Assembly: GCA_026392415.1 (NCBI GenBank)
Contig: JAPLCC010000049.1
Location: forward strand, 45,174 to 109,173
Direction of reading: 5' to 3'
Length of the DNA: 64,000 nucleotides
Origin: Propionibacteriales bacterium
Lineage (GTDB): Bacteria; Actinomycetota; Actinomycetes; Propionibacteriales; Nocardioidaceae
Positions within the stretch are counted from its first letter, which is position 1. The number at the start of each line of letters is the position of its first letter. The notes beneath the pieces were generated by a model. That model was not told where the DNA came from and did not search any database. It saw nothing but the letters and a program-made list of their open reading frames with translations. Positions 31,396-40,679 of this stretch are shown here, piece after piece. The translations under genes and the position numbers were made by a program.

Positions 31396-32913
31396 GTGCT
31401 GCAGCGCTCCTTCTTCGCGGTCTTCGGCGGGGCCCTGCTGGCCGCGTCGTTCGAGCCGCTCGCGCTCGCCTGGCTGCTGCCGATCGGAGTCGCCTCGTTC
31501 GCCCTCGTGACCCGCGACCTCACCGTGCGTCGTGCTGGCCTCGTGGGCGTGCTCTTCGGTGCCGCGTTCATGTTCAGCCACCTCGCCTGGATGCGGACAT
31601 CGGTGGGACCGGATGCATGGGTGGCGCTGTCCTCGTTCGAGGCGCTCTTCTACGGCTTGCTCGGACTCTGCGTGCCCCTGCTGCGGCGCCTGCCGGTCGC
31701 GCCACTGTGGCTCGCGGCGGCGTGGACCGCGATGGAGACCCTTCGCAGCGGGTGGCCGTTCAGCGGGCTGCCGTGGGGCCGCCTCGCTTTCGCCGCCATC
31801 GACACCCCGGCAGCACAGGGTGTCGCCTACGTCGGCATGACCGGGCTGAGCTTCCTGCTGGCCCTCGCGGGCTTCCTGCTGGCCCATCTCGTCGAGTCGG
31901 CGCCGGGAACCCGTCGGCTCCGCGCCGCCGCCCTGGTGGGCGTGCTGGCGGTCCTGGTCACCCCCGCGGTCGTGCCCTACGACGTCGCGCAGACAGACAC
32001 CACCACGGTGGCTGTCGTCCAGGGCAATGTCCCCGGTCGCGGTGACGACATCCTCTTCGATGCACGCGGCGTCACGCAGAACCATGTGGACGCCACCCTG
32101 CAGCTCGCCGCGGATGTCGCGACGGGCAGGGCAGAGCAGCCCGACTTCGTCCTGTGGCCGGAGAACTCCACGGCGGTGGACCCGTTCCTCGACGGTCCCG
32201 TCAACCGCGGCATCCACGACGCGGTGCGGGCCATCGACGTACCGGTCGTCGTCGGCGGGATCGTCGACGACGGCCAGGACCACATCCTCAACCAGGGCAT
32301 CGTCTGGGACCCGGTCAGCGGACCAGGGGAGCGCTACACCAAGCAGCACCCGGTGCCGTACGGCGAGTACATCCCCTATCGCAATCTGTGGGACCCCAAG
32401 TTCGGCCAGCTCGCCCTGGTCTCGCGCGACATGAAGAGCGGCACCCGGACCAGCCCGTTGCGCGTGGCGGGCATCGACCTGGCCGACGCGATCTGCTTCG
32501 ACGTCGCCTACGACGACGTGATGCCCGCCCAGGTTCGCGACGGTGCCGAGCTGTTGACCGTGCAGACCAGCAATGCCAGCTTCATCTTCACCCACCAGAT
32601 CGAGCAGCAGTTCGCGATCACCCGTCTGCGCGCGGTCGAGGCCGGCCGCTGGCTCGCGGTGGCATCGACCAATGGACGCAGCGGCGTGATCGCTCCCGAC
32701 GGCACCGTCGTCGCCTCCGCCGAGCCGCGCACCACCTCGGTCCTGGTCCAGGAGGTCGGCCTGAGCACGGACCTGACGCCTGCGATGCGACTGGGGGAGT
32801 GGCCGTCCCGGTTGTTCACTGCGATGACCCTCGCTGCTCTCGTTGCCGGCGCTTTCGCGTACCGTCGTAGGCAAGAGTCGGCCGGGTCCGCGGAGGAGGA
32901 AACCGTTGCCTGA
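31396..32913 (+). CDS. lnt: Apolipoprotein N-acyltransferase
   Basis: WPFSGLPWGRLAFAAIDTPAAQGVAYVGMTGLSFLLAL, QGNVPGRGDDI, DFVLWPENSTAVDPF, GIDLADAICFDVAYDD; GTG start. Confidence 0.93.
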   Translation: MLQRSFFAVFGGALLAASFEPLALAWLLPIGVASFALVTRDLTVRRAGLVGVLFGAAFMFSHLAWMRTSVGPDAWVALSSFEALFYGLLGLCVPLLRRLPVAPLWLAAAWTAMETLRSGWPFSGLPWGRLAFAAIDTPAAQGVAYVGMTGLSFLLALAGFLLAHLVESAPGTRRLRAAALVGVLAVLVTPAVVPYDVAQTDTTTVAVVQGNVPGRGDDILFDARGVTQNHVDATLQLAADVATGRAEQPDFVLWPENSTAVDPFLDGPVNRGIHDAVRAIDVPVVVGGIVDDGQDHILNQGIVWDPVSGPGERYTKQHPVPYGEYIPYRNLWDPKFGQLALVSRDMKSGTRTSPLRVAGIDLADAICFDVAYDDVMPAQVRDGAELLTVQTSNASFIFTHQIEQQFAITRLRAVEAGRWLAVASTNGRSGVIAPDGTVVASAEPRTTSVLVQEVGLSTDLTPAMRLGEWPSRLFTAMTLAALVAGAFAYRRRQESAGSAEEETVA

Positions 32914-33661
32914 TCACATCCCAGACCTGGGCCGCACCATCATGGTCGTTCCGACGTTCAACGAGGCCGAGAACATCGCCTGGATCATCGGACGACTCCG
33001 TCTCGCCCAACCCCACGTCGACGTCCTCGTGGTCGACGACGGTTCCCCCGACGGCACCGGCGCCATTGCCGACCGACTGGCCGGGGACGACACACAGGTC
33101 CACGTCCTGCACCGCACGGCCAAGGGCGGTCTGGGCGCGGCGTACCTCGCCGGCTTCGACTGGGCGCTCACCCAGGGCTACGACGTGATCGGGGAGATGG
33201 ACGCCGACGGTTCCCACCAGCCCGAGCAGCTGCACCGCCTGCTGCGCGGGCTGCTCGACGCCGATCTGGTCATCGGGTCCCGGTGGATTCCCGGGGGCTC
33301 GGTCGTCAACTGGCCGTGGGAGCGCGAGGTGCTGTCGCGCGGCGGCAACCTCTACGTCCGGCTGCTGCTCGGGATCGACGTGCGCGACGCGACGGCGGGC
33401 TATCGCCTGTTCCGCCGCACCACCCTCGAGAAGATCCGCCTCCACGAGGTGAAGTCGACCGGCTACGTCTTCCAGACGGACCTCGTCACCCGCACCCTGC
33501 GCGCCGGGTTGACGGTCCGCGAGGTTCCGATCGAGTTCGTCGAGCGGGTCCGCGGCGAGTCGAAGATGAGCGGCCAGGTGGCTGTGGAGTCGCTGAAGCG
33601 GATCACTGCGTGGGGCTTCCGCGAGCGTTGGCACAAGGTCCGGGCCACGTATCGTCGATGA
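32906..33661 (+). CDS. Polyprenol monophosphomannose synthase (GT2)
   Basis: MVVPTFNEAENIAWIIGRL, VLVVDDGSPDGTGAIAD, GEMDADGSHQPEQL; TTG start overlapping lnt. Confidence 0.92.
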   Translation: MPDHIPDLGRTIMVVPTFNEAENIAWIIGRLRLAQPHVDVLVVDDGSPDGTGAIADRLAGDDTQVHVLHRTAKGGLGAAYLAGFDWALTQGYDVIGEMDADGSHQPEQLHRLLRGLLDADLVIGSRWIPGGSVVNWPWEREVLSRGGNLYVRLLLGIDVRDATAGYRLFRRTTLEKIRLHEVKSTGYVFQTDLVTRTLRAGLTVREVPIEFVERVRGESKMSGQVAVESLKRITAWGFRERWHKVRATYRR

Positions 33662-33662
33662 G

Positions 33663-34124
33663 GTGCCCGTGGTGAGACGAGGCGGCCGTCGGGCCGCGCT
33701 GCTGCTGTTCCTGGCGTTCGTGGTGATGCCGATCCTGGAGATCTTCGTGCTGATCCAGGTCGGGCAGGCGATCGGCCCGTGGTGGACGATCCTGCTGCTC
33801 GTGCTCGACAGCTTCATCGGAGCGTGGCTGATCAAGCGCGAGGGCCGGCGGGCCTGGCAGGCGCTCCAGGCGCGGCTTCAGACCGGCCAGATGCCCGCCC
33901 GCGAACTCGCCGACGGCGTCCTGGTCGTGCTGGGTGGCGCGTTCATGCTGAGCCCGGGATTCGTCACCGATGCCCTCGGCATCCTGCTGATCCTGCCGTT
34001 CACCCGCCCGCTGTTCCGCGGGTTGCTGACGTCGTACGCCCTCAACCGGATCACCACACGAACAAGCCCCGGAACACCGCCGCAGGGCGACGTGGTCCGG
34101 GGCGAGGTCGTAGATCCCGAATAG
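33663..34124 (+). CDS. FxsA family membrane protein
   Basis: PILEIFVLIQVGQAIGPWWTILLLVLDSFIGAWLIKREG...GGAFMLSPGFVTDALGILLILP. Confidence 0.9.
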   Translation: MPVVRRGGRRAALLLFLAFVVMPILEIFVLIQVGQAIGPWWTILLLVLDSFIGAWLIKREGRRAWQALQARLQTGQMPARELADGVLVVLGGAFMLSPGFVTDALGILLILPFTRPLFRGLLTSYALNRITTRTSPGTPPQGDVVRGEVVDPE

Positions 34125-34136
34125 GGCTCGGGCCCG

Positions 34137-34529
34137 TCAGGACTTGGTGGCGGCCTTCCGCTTGCGGGCGTTGGCCCGGTGGAGGTGCGCCGGGCCGATC
34201 TCGCCGCCGCGCAGCAACTCCAGGCGCTCGGTGAGGATCTCCTCGAGCTCCTTCTCCGAACGACGCTCCAACAGCATGTCCCAGTGGGTGCGCTGGGGCT
34301 TCTCGACCTTCACCTCGCGCTCGATGCCCGAGGTGCTCTCGCCCTCGGCACCGCAGCGCGGGCACTCCCACACCGCGGGCACGTCGGCCTCGATCGACAT
34401 GGTGATCTCGAACTCGTGCCCCTGCGTGCAGCGGTATCCGACCTGTTGGCGAGCCGCGAACTCGATTCCTCGCTCGTCCTCGAACGACTGGCCCCCCAGT
34501 CGGGCGCCGCGCAATGTCCGCTCAGCCAT
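34137..34529 (-). CDS. rbpA: RNA polymerase-binding protein RbpA
   Basis: MAERTLRGARLGGQSFEDERGIEFAARQQVGYRCTQGHEFEITMSIEADVPAVWECPRCG. Confidence 0.94.
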   Translation of the reverse strand: MAERTLRGARLGGQSFEDERGIEFAARQQVGYRCTQGHEFEITMSIEADVPAVWECPRCGAEGESTSGIEREVKVEKPQRTHWDMLLERRSEKELEEILTERLELLRGGEIGPAHLHRANARKRKAATKS

Positions 34530-34628
34530 GAGAACTCCACCTCCCGTGTTTCGTCTCTGATCTGTCAACGCTACCCGCCGGTAAAAGGTTCCAGTCCCTG
34601 GCAGACCGGGCGGGTGTCCGCCGTCACG

Positions 34629-36020
34629 TCAGATCACGGGCGGTGGGGTGTTGCCAGCCTCTCGGATGCCTCGCTCGGTGTCCACTCGGAGGAGCAGCAG
34701 GCCGCCGATCACGAAGAAGGCGATGAGCGCGAAGACGGCGGGCCGATAGGAGCCGGACAACTGATAGACGAGTCCGAAGGTGAGCGTTCCGAGCCAGGAC
34801 GTCCCGCGATCCATCGCGTGGTAGAGGCTGAAGTACTCCGCTTCCTTGCCCTTGGGGATGAACAGCGAGAAATAGGAGCGGGCCAGTGCCTGGGTGCCGC
34901 CGAGGACCACACCGATCGCCACCGCGAGCAGCAGGAACGGCCACAGGGTCTTCTCGGGGATGAACAGGGCGGCGGTGACGATCGCCATCCAGATCACGAG
35001 TCCACCGAGGACCACGTTCTTCGCGCCGCGCCTGGCAGCGAGGCGCCCGAATCCGATGGCGCCGCCGACGGCGACCAGCTGGACCAGCAGGTAGGTGCCG
35101 AGCACCGTGCCCGTCTCGAAGCCGAGCTCCTTCTCCCCGAAGATCGCTGCCGAGGCGATCACCGTCTGGATGCCGTCGTTGAAGAACAGGTACGCGAGCA
35201 GGAAGGTCAAGGCCACCGGGTAGTTCCGCAGGTCCTTCAGGGTGGCCAACAGCTGACCGAACGACCGGGCCAGGAGCCCGCCCTCGACGTGCTCGACGGC
35301 GGTCGGTGCGTGCTGCTTGATCCCGCGCCACGGAATGATCGTCCAGGCCGCCCACCAGATCGCGCCGGAGAGCATGCAGAGCCGTACCGCCATGGCGGTG
35401 CTCAGACCGAGCGAGTCATGGAAGGTGACCACGGCGAAGTTCACCGCGAGGAGCAGACCACCTCCGGCGTAGCCGTAGGCCCATCCGATCGAGGAGACCC
35501 GATCTCGCTCCGACTCCTCCGAGATGATCGGCAAGATGGCGTCGTTGATGACCGTGGACGCGCCGAACGCGAGGTTGGCCACGATGAAGACGATGCTGCC
35601 GAAGAGCCAGTTGTCGTCGACCAGGAAGAACAGCAGACCTGCGGCTGCAGCCCCCGTCCAGGCAAAGCCGGCAAGCATGGTGGGCTTGCGCGCCGTACGG
35701 TCGGCCAGGGCCCCGATCAACGGGTACAGCAGCGCGCCGAGCACCGTCGACAAGGTGATGACGTACGACGGCAGCGAGCCCGGGGAGATGGAGAGCCCGA
35801 GCACCTCCAGGCTCTCGCGGCACTTCTGGTTGTCCTCGCTGACGAAGCCGCAGGCAGCCTCCTCGGCGATCGAGATGAGGTACGGCGCGAACAGGACGCC
35901 GGCGATGGTGGTGGCGAACGCCGAGTTGGCCCAGTCGTAGAAGAACCAGGCGCGTTGCTCCTTGGCCCGGTTCAGCGGTGCCAGATCGGCGACACCTGAA
36001 GGCCCGTCGAGCGATTTCAT
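34629..36020 (-). CDS. MFS transporter, UMF1/Atg22-like family
   Basis: RAWFFYDWANSAFATTIAGVLFAPYL, PLIGALADRTARKPTMLAGFAW, multi-TM. Confidence 0.88.
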   Translation of the reverse strand: MKSLDGPSGVADLAPLNRAKEQRAWFFYDWANSAFATTIAGVLFAPYLISIAEEAACGFVSEDNQKCRESLEVLGLSISPGSLPSYVITLSTVLGALLYPLIGALADRTARKPTMLAGFAWTGAAAAGLLFFLVDDNWLFGSIVFIVANLAFGASTVINDAILPIISEESERDRVSSIGWAYGYAGGGLLLAVNFAVVTFHDSLGLSTAMAVRLCMLSGAIWWAAWTIIPWRGIKQHAPTAVEHVEGGLLARSFGQLLATLKDLRNYPVALTFLLAYLFFNDGIQTVIASAAIFGEKELGFETGTVLGTYLLVQLVAVGGAIGFGRLAARRGAKNVVLGGLVIWMAIVTAALFIPEKTLWPFLLLAVAIGVVLGGTQALARSYFSLFIPKGKEAEYFSLYHAMDRGTSWLGTLTFGLVYQLSGSYRPAVFALIAFFVIGGLLLLRVDTERGIREAGNTPPPVI

Positions 36021-36809
36021 GTGGTTGTCCCTCCCTGCGCGGACAGCCATTGGCCGCGCCCCTGGAGGACATCCTTGAGCACATCGGTGCGGTCCGTGAA
36101 GAGACCGTCGACGCCGCGGTCGAGCAACGCGTTCATTTCGGCAGGATCGTCGATGGTCCAGACGTGCACCGGGTGGCCCGCAGCATGGGCCCGGCGGACG
36201 AAGCCCGGCGTCACCACGGTGAGCCGGCCACGACGGTGGGGCACCTGGAAGGCAGCGAACGCGTTGCCGGCCAACAGCTGCGCGACCCGGGCGCTGGGGG
36301 AGAGGCGGAACGCGACGATCTGCCAGGGATGGGCAGCCGTCGGCACCCGGGCGTCGGTCAGTTCGCGAAAGCGCGTGATCCGCCGGCGCGAGAAGGAGCC
36401 GACCAGCACCCGCTCCCACAGGCCACGCTCACGGATCAGCGCGGCAAGTGGCGCAACGGCCTCTTCGGACTTGATGTCGATGTTGAACCGCGCGTTCGGG
36501 AAGGCGTCGAGGAGCTCGACCAGCGTCGGCACCTGCTCCCGGCCCCCGATCCGCGCTTCCCTCACGTCGGCCAGGGCCAGCTCACGGACGATGCCGGCCC
36601 GGTCGGTGACCCGCTCGAGGACGTCGTCGTGGAATGCCAGGAGTACGCCGTCTGCGGTCAGGTGGACGTCGGTCTCGAGGTAGTCGTAACCGAGCGCAGC
36701 CGCGTGCCTGAACGCCGCCATCGTGTTCTCGAGGCCCTCGATCTCGGGGTGGTAGGCACCGCCACGATGGGCGAACGCCAGCACCTTGCCCGGCTGCAGG
36801 TAGGACACG
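36017..36809 (-). CDS. Glycerophosphodiester phosphodiesterase
   Basis: VLAFAHRGGAYHPEIEGLENTMAAFRHAAALGYDYLETDVHLTADGVLLAFHDDVLERVT; GTG start. Confidence 0.92.
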
Positions 36810-36810
36810 G

Positions 36811-38352
36811 TCAGATGTCGCGGAAGGTCTCGATGTCCGCGCCGAGCGAGCTCAGCCGCTCGGCGAGGTCTTCGTACCCGCGATGGATGACATAGGTGCC
36901 ACGCAGGACCGACGTGCCCTTGCTCGCGAGCATCGCCAGCAGCACCACGACCGCGGGGCGCAGGGCCGGCGGGCAGATGAGCTCGGCGCCGGTCCATGAC
37001 GTCGGACCCTCGATCTGCACCCGGTGCGGGTCGAGCAGGGTGACCCGGCCACCGAGCTTGTTGAGCTCGGTGAGGTAGATCGCCCGGTTGTCGTAGACCC
37101 AGTCGTGAAGGTAGGTCTGACCCTCGGCCACGGCGCCGATCACCGCGAAGAACGGCAGGTTGTCGATGTTGAGTCCGGGGAACGGCATCGGGTGGATCTT
37201 GTCGCGAGGAGCGACCAGGTCGGAGGCGTGCGTGGTGATGTCCACCAGGCGGGTCCGGCCGTTGGCTGCGAGGTACTCCTCGGTCAACGTGTAGCGGAAG
37301 CCCATCTCCTCGAGGACGGCCAGCTCGATCTCGAGGAACTCGATCGGCGCGCGCTCGATGGTGATCTCCGAGCGGGTCACGATCGCCGCGGCGAGCAGTG
37401 ACATCGCCTCGATCGGGTCCTCGCTCGGTGAGTAGTCGACGTCGACGTCGATGGCTTCGCATCCGGTGACCGTGAGAGTCGTCGTACCGATGCCCTCGAC
37501 CTGCACGCCGAGGGCCTGCAGGAAGAAGCACAGGTCCTGGACCATGTAATTCGACGACGCGTTGCGGATGACCGTGGTGCCGGGATGCAGGGCAGCCGCC
37601 ATCAGGGCGTTCTCGGTGACCGTGTCACCGCGTTCGGTGAGCACGATCGGCCGGGTCGGGGAGATGGCCCGGTTCAGCTGGGCGTGGTACCAGCCGTCGG
37701 TGGCCTTGACCTCGAGGCCGAACGGACGCAGCGCCGACATGTGCGGCTCCACGGTGCGGGTGCCGAGGTTGCACCCCCCGGCGTACGGCAGGTCGAAGTC
37801 GTCCGAGCGGTGCATCAGCGGGCCGAGGAACATGATCACCGAGCGAGTACGCCGGGCCGCCTCCTCGTCGATCTTCGTGAGGTCGAGGTCCTTCGGCGGG
37901 ATGATCTCGAGGTCGTTGTCGGCGTTGATCCAGCGGGTCTGCACGCCCAGGCTGTCGAGGACCTCGAGCAGCCGGTTGACCTCCTCGATCCGGGCGACCT
38001 TGCGCAGGGTGGTGCGGCCACGGTTGAGCAGGGACGCGCAGAGCAGCGCGACGCCCGCGTTCTTCGAGGTCTTCACGTCGATGTTGCCGACCAGCGTGGT
38101 CGGACCCTTGACGCGCAGGTGCGTGGGCCCGGCACCGACGGCGACGATCTCGGAGTCGACGGCCGCACCGATGCGCGCCAACATCTCCAGGGACAGGTTC
38201 TGGTGCCCCTTCTCGATGCGGTTGATCGCGCTCTGGCTGGTCCCGAGCCGGTCGGCGAGCTGGGCCTGGGTCAGGCCGCGGTGCTTGCGCGCGTCACGGA
38301 TGAGGTTGCCGATGCGACCCTTGTAGTCGTCGCCGGACTCGTCGAAAGTCAT
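36811..38352 (-). CDS. UDP-N-acetylglucosamine 1-carboxyvinyltransferase (MurA-like) fused to an N-terminal XRE HTH domain
   Basis: N-term LIRDARKHRGLTQAQLADRLGTSQSAINRIEKGHQNLSLEMLARI; EPT domain TSKNAGVALL, GGCNLGTRTVEPH (catalytic Cys), HRGYEDLAERLSSLGADI. Confidence 0.92.
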   Translation of the reverse strand: MTFDESGDDYKGRIGNLIRDARKHRGLTQAQLADRLGTSQSAINRIEKGHQNLSLEMLARIGAAVDSEIVAVGAGPTHLRVKGPTTLVGNIDVKTSKNAGVALLCASLLNRGRTTLRKVARIEEVNRLLEVLDSLGVQTRWINADNDLEIIPPKDLDLTKIDEEAARRTRSVIMFLGPLMHRSDDFDLPYAGGCNLGTRTVEPHMSALRPFGLEVKATDGWYHAQLNRAISPTRPIVLTERGDTVTENALMAAALHPGTTVIRNASSNYMVQDLCFFLQALGVQVEGIGTTTLTVTGCEAIDVDVDYSPSEDPIEAMSLLAAAIVTRSEITIERAPIEFLEIELAVLEEMGFRYTLTEEYLAANGRTRLVDITTHASDLVAPRDKIHPMPFPGLNIDNLPFFAVIGAVAEGQTYLHDWVYDNRAIYLTELNKLGGRVTLLDPHRVQIEGPTSWTGAELICPPALRPAVVVLLAMLASKGTSVLRGTYVIHRGYEDLAERLSSLGADIETFRDI

Positions 38353-38363
38353 GTCGACGACCG

Positions 38364-38381
38364 TAACTCATATATGAGATA
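38364..38381. promoter_or_regulatory. Palindromic operator candidate TAaCTCATATATGAGaTA between HTH-murA and the alcohol dehydrogenase gene
   Basis: Perfect 12-bp palindrome CTCATATATGAG at 38367-38378, next to a minus-strand TACGGT -10-like element. Confidence 0.6.
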
Positions 38382-38407
38382 ACTGGTACCCGTGGCAGGA
38401 TCGTGTC

Positions 38408-39424
38408 ATGCGTGCGACCACGATCCATGGTGCCGGTGACATCCGCGTCGAAGATGTCCCGGACCCCGTCCTGAAGAAGCCCACCGACGCCATCATCAAG
38501 GTCACCGCAGGATGCATCTGCGGCTCGGACCTGTGGCCTTACCGGGGCGAGAACCCGATCCGGCGCGGCTCGACGATCGGTCACGAGTGCATCGGCGTGG
38601 TCGAGGAGGTGGGCAGCGAGGTCGGCTCCTTCAAGCCCGGCGACTTCGTCGTCGTCCCCTTCTGCCACTGCGACAACACCTGCGTCCACTGTCGTGCCGG
38701 GGCCCAGTCGGCCTGCGTCAACCTGGGCATGACCACCAGCGGCCAGGCCGAGTACGCCCGAGTCGTCGAGGCCGACGGCAGTCTGGTCGCCACCAACGGC
38801 GTCCCGGACGCGGACCTGATCGCCTCGGTCCTCTCCCTCAGCGACGTGATGCCGACAGGCTGGCACGCAGCGGTCGCTGCCGGGGTCAAGGCTGGTGACA
38901 CGGTGGTGGTCGTCGGCGACGGAGCAGTCGGCCTCTGCGGTGTCCTCGCCGCGTCGGTGCTCGGTGCCGAGAAGATCATCGCGATGTCGCGGCACGAACC
39001 CCGCCGGACCATCGCGCGTTCGTTCGGCGCCACGCACGTGGTGGCGGCCCGCGGCGCCGAGGGCGTCGCCGAGGTCCTGGAGATCACCGGGGGAGTCGGC
39101 GTGGACGCCGCCCTCGAGTGCGTCGGCACCAACGACGCCATGACCACCGCCATCAACGTCACGCGTCCCGGCGGCGGCGTCGGCTTCGTTGGGGTCCCGC
39201 ACGGTGTCGAGCTGCCGGTCGGCACGCTGTTCGCGAAGAACGTCGGGATCCGCGGCGGCATCGCACCGGTACGGAAGTACCTGCCGCACCTCCTCGAGCT
39301 CGTCGTCGAGCGCAAGATCGACCCGGGCCAGGTCTTCGACCTGACGCTCCCGCTCGACCAGTCGCCCGAGGGCTATCGCGCGATGGACGAGCGCCGCGCG
39401 GTCAAGGTGTTGCTGCAGCCGTAA
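38408..39424 (+). CDS. Zinc-dependent alcohol dehydrogenase family protein
   Basis: GCICGSDLWPYRGENPIRRGSTIGHECIGVVEEVG; CxxC zinc lobe CDNTCVHCRAG. Confidence 0.92.
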   Translation: MRATTIHGAGDIRVEDVPDPVLKKPTDAIIKVTAGCICGSDLWPYRGENPIRRGSTIGHECIGVVEEVGSEVGSFKPGDFVVVPFCHCDNTCVHCRAGAQSACVNLGMTTSGQAEYARVVEADGSLVATNGVPDADLIASVLSLSDVMPTGWHAAVAAGVKAGDTVVVVGDGAVGLCGVLAASVLGAEKIIAMSRHEPRRTIARSFGATHVVAARGAEGVAEVLEITGGVGVDAALECVGTNDAMTTAINVTRPGGGVGFVGVPHGVELPVGTLFAKNVGIRGGIAPVRKYLPHLLELVVERKIDPGQVFDLTLPLDQSPEGYRAMDERRAVKVLLQP

Positions 39425-39465
39425 GTGGGATGCGCTTGTCGGCACAGCGCTCTAGCGTCCTTGGC

Positions 39466-40266
39466 ATGACTCTCCTCGGCACCGACGCCTATCTCGACCA
39501 CATCCGCACGGAGTCCGCGCGCTTCGTTGAGGTCCTGACCTCCTGCCCGCCGAACGCACGGGTCCCGTCGTGCCCCGACTGGGACGCCTCGGACCTGCTG
39601 TGGCACCTCGGAGAAGTGCAGCACTGGTGGCACCACGTGATCACCACCCGCCCTGCGGCTCCGGACGCCTACGTCGACCCGGTGCGCCCGGCGACGTACG
39701 AAGGGCTGCTGGCATTCTTCGCGGAGTGGCACGAGAAGTTCGTCGACGAGCTCGTCGCCGCTGACCCGGCCGATGCTGCCTGGTCGTGGTCCGCACGACC
39801 CGACCACCACGACGTGGCGTTCACCTTCCGCCGGCAGGCCCACGAGGCGCTGATCCACCGTCTGGACGCCGAGCTCGCGGCCGGTTCGATCACGCCGCTG
39901 CCCACGGCCCTGGCTGCAGACGGCGTCGACGAGGCCCTGGACGTGATGTACGGCGGACTCCCGTCGTGGGGGCAGTTCGACGCACTCGACACGTACGTCG
40001 AGTACCGGATCACCGACACTGGGGAGTCGGTGTGGGCCCAGCTGGGCCTCTTCTCCGGCACGGCGCCCGACGGTGAGGAGCACAGCGGCGAGCAGGACCA
40101 GCACGTCGTGGCGGATCCGGGGCGTGCAGCCGACCTCGTGATCAGCGGCACCGCCGATGCGCTCGACAGCTGGCTGTGGCATCGCAACAGCGACGGCGTG
40201 CAGATCGAGGGCGACCCGACCGTCCGCGACCACGTCGCGACGGTGCTGGGCAACCCGATCAACTGA
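39466..40266 (+). CDS. Maleylpyruvate isomerase / mycothiol-dependent (DinB-like) family protein
   Basis: CPDWDASDLLWHLGEVQHWWHHVI; FRRQAHEALIHRLDAE. Confidence 0.85.
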   Translation: MTLLGTDAYLDHIRTESARFVEVLTSCPPNARVPSCPDWDASDLLWHLGEVQHWWHHVITTRPAAPDAYVDPVRPATYEGLLAFFAEWHEKFVDELVAADPADAAWSWSARPDHHDVAFTFRRQAHEALIHRLDAELAAGSITPLPTALAADGVDEALDVMYGGLPSWGQFDALDTYVEYRITDTGESVWAQLGLFSGTAPDGEEHSGEQDQHVVADPGRAADLVISGTADALDSWLWHRNSDGVQIEGDPTVRDHVATVLGNPIN

Positions 40267-40278
40267 CCGGGTTGCCGC

Positions 40279-40404
40279 TCAGGAGCGGTGCTGGGCCCGC
40301 CGTCCGGACTTGCCGGCGAAATACACCACGCCGAAGAGCGCCGCGACGAACGCGATGACTGCAAGGACGGACGCAAGAAGGATCACCAGTGCCAGGCCGC
40401 TCAT
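40279..40404 (-). CDS. Putative single-TM microprotein (41 aa)
   Basis: MSGLALVILLASVLAVIAFVAALFGVVYFAGKSGRRAQHRS*; hydrophobic helix plus basic tail. Confidence 0.45.
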   Translation of the reverse strand: MSGLALVILLASVLAVIAFVAALFGVVYFAGKSGRRAQHRS

Positions 40405-40469
40405 GGGGACAGCGTTGCATGACGTGGGTCACAAATCACGGATGTCCTGTTCGTGGAACGGTTGCGGCC

Positions 40470-40601
40470 TCAGGCGCTGGCTGCGGAGTACGCGCACCCG
40501 CACTCGTGGTCACACGGCAGGTAGTAGTGCCCTGCGTGGCCGCACCATGCGCAGGGGCGGTCGTGTGAGAGGTGTTCGGCGCGTTGGGTGTTCGTTTCCA
40601 T
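40470..40601 (-). CDS. Putative Cys/His-rich microprotein (43 aa)
   Basis: METNTQRAEHLSHDRPCAWCGHAGHYYLPCDHECGCAYSAASA*; GGGAG ~7 nt upstream of ATG. Confidence 0.45.
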   Translation of the reverse strand: METNTQRAEHLSHDRPCAWCGHAGHYYLPCDHECGCAYSAASA

Positions 40602-40654
40602 GATGGGCTCCCGGTTGGTTTCCCGGACCATCGGCCGCCGCCGGAGTGACCTGA

Positions 40655-40676
40655 GCCGGGCCTGACAATGCCCGGC
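40655..40676 (-). terminator. Hairpin immediately downstream of sdaA
   Basis: gccgggc-ctgacaat-gcccggc, starting 4 nt after the sdaA stop. Confidence 0.5.
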
Positions 40677-40679
40677 CGC

